A stretch of DNA of 50,818 bases from an uncultured Lachnospiraceae bacterium. GTDB lineage: Bacteria; Bacillota; Clostridia; Lachnospirales; Lachnospiraceae. Below are positions 50,607 to 50,818 of the stretch, piece after piece. The stretch lies in NCBI GenBank assembly GCA_947593655.1, contig CANQDS010000008.1, positions 1 to 50,818 of the forward strand, written 5' to 3'. Each line of letters begins with the position of its first letter. The stretch's first letter is position 1. A program made the translations under genes and the position numbers. Under the pieces are notes generated by a model, which ran no database searches, was not told where the DNA came from, and saw nothing but the letters and a program-made list of their open reading frames with translations.

Positions 50607-50818
50607 TTGGAAGTGAAAGAAAGCACAGAAGAGAAGAAGCAAGGAAAATCGGATGATAACAGTATGGAAGGCAAGAGGGATAAGGAAGGAACGCTGCTGA
50701 AAGATATTGCAGAAGAAAAGAAACAGGGATCATCGAATGATATCTATGACCGGATGTTTAAGAAGGTGCTCACCTTATCCGGCCGGGCCGTGACATCTTT
50801 TATCAACGGCCTGTTCGG
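50607..50818 (+). CDS. N-terminal part of an Rpn/PD-(D/E)XK nuclease-family transposase (runs off the window)
   Basis: A frame open to the right edge. TTG 50607 has AGGGGG at 50596-50601, 5 nt away; GTG 50613 is an alternative. The first 44 residues are charged and low in complexity (KESTEEKKQGKSDD, then KDIAEEKKQGSSND), followed by IYDRMFKKVLTLSGRAVTSF and INGLF. This last stretch matches the start of Rpn-type recombination-promoting nuclease/putative transposase proteins as I remember them. The catalytic part is outside the window, so the call rests on a short match. Confidence 0.55.
   Translation, partial: MEVKESTEEKKQGKSDDNSMEGKRDKEGTLLKDIAEEKKQGSSNDIYDRMFKKVLTLSGRAVTSFINGLF

Overview
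The window looks like chromosomal DNA of an anaerobic Clostridia bacterium, most likely a Lachnospiraceae gut commensal. The reasons are the gene families (MecA, SigH, Mini-III RNase, Pta, rubrerythrin, LuxS/Pfs, a CheC/CheY pair), Gram-positive style AGGAGG ribosome binding sites, a sortase-type SPATG anchor, and moderate to high GC coding with ATC/GAC/CCG-rich codons. The assignment is inferred from gene content; no rRNA or tRNA gene is visible.

Layout. 1-2.0 kb is AT-rich and foreign-looking: the 3' end of an acetyltransferase, an IS30-family insertion sequence and a small secreted protein with a strong promoter. 2.1-5.8 kb is an ABC-2 type export/immunity-like operon (anchored protein, two permeases, ATPase) in which the first and last genes each carry one in-frame TAG. 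5.9-10.3 kb holds a repeat-bearing membrane protein, a nucleotidase-kinase fusion, metY and pta. 10.4-17.4 kb is the conserved ispF ... cysS-mrnC-rlmB-sigH-mecA block, interrupted by a cell-wall anchored transglutaminase-like gene with its own promoter and terminator. 17.7-18.7 kb (minus strand) is cheC-cheY. 18.8-22.2 kb is a three-gene run: a cytosolic ParB-like/BMP-fold fusion, a metallophosphoesterase and an HTH protein. 22.3-23.3 kb (minus strand) holds rubrerythrin and an XRE regulator. 23.6-27.3 kb is an unusual three-gene unit: two membrane-anchored proteins, one with a 31-triplet collagen-like Gly-X-Y tract, and a divergent Hsp90-like GHKL ATPase.

27.5-43.4 kb is envelope polysaccharide metabolism. 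It contains dTDP-rhamnose synthesis (rfbABDC order A, B, D, C), a MerR-methyltransferase fusion on the opposite strand, and a Pgl-like initiation module (4,6-dehydratase, aminotransferase, polyprenyl-phosphate sugar transferase, GT2). These are followed by a phosphohexomutase, a zinc-ribbon protein, an LCP ligase, a UDP-sugar pyrophosphorylase and glmS. Together they could supply nucleotide sugars (Glc-1-P, dTDP-Rha, UDP-HexNAc, UDP-4-amino sugar), start a lipid-linked glycan and attach it to the wall. 43.6-49.9 kb holds HtrA, carbamate kinase, a methyl-accepting protein, luxS-pfs and a polysaccharide deacetylase. The right edge carries an IS30-type transposase remnant and the start of an Rpn-type nuclease/transposase gene that runs out of the window.

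The most notable signals are: two CAG-like-to-TAG codons in one operon; a 19-bp palindromic repeat nested inside the htrA terminator, with a half copy downstream of ispF; the collagen-like/Hsp90-like locus; several domain fusions; and intergenic tandem and dispersed repeats.
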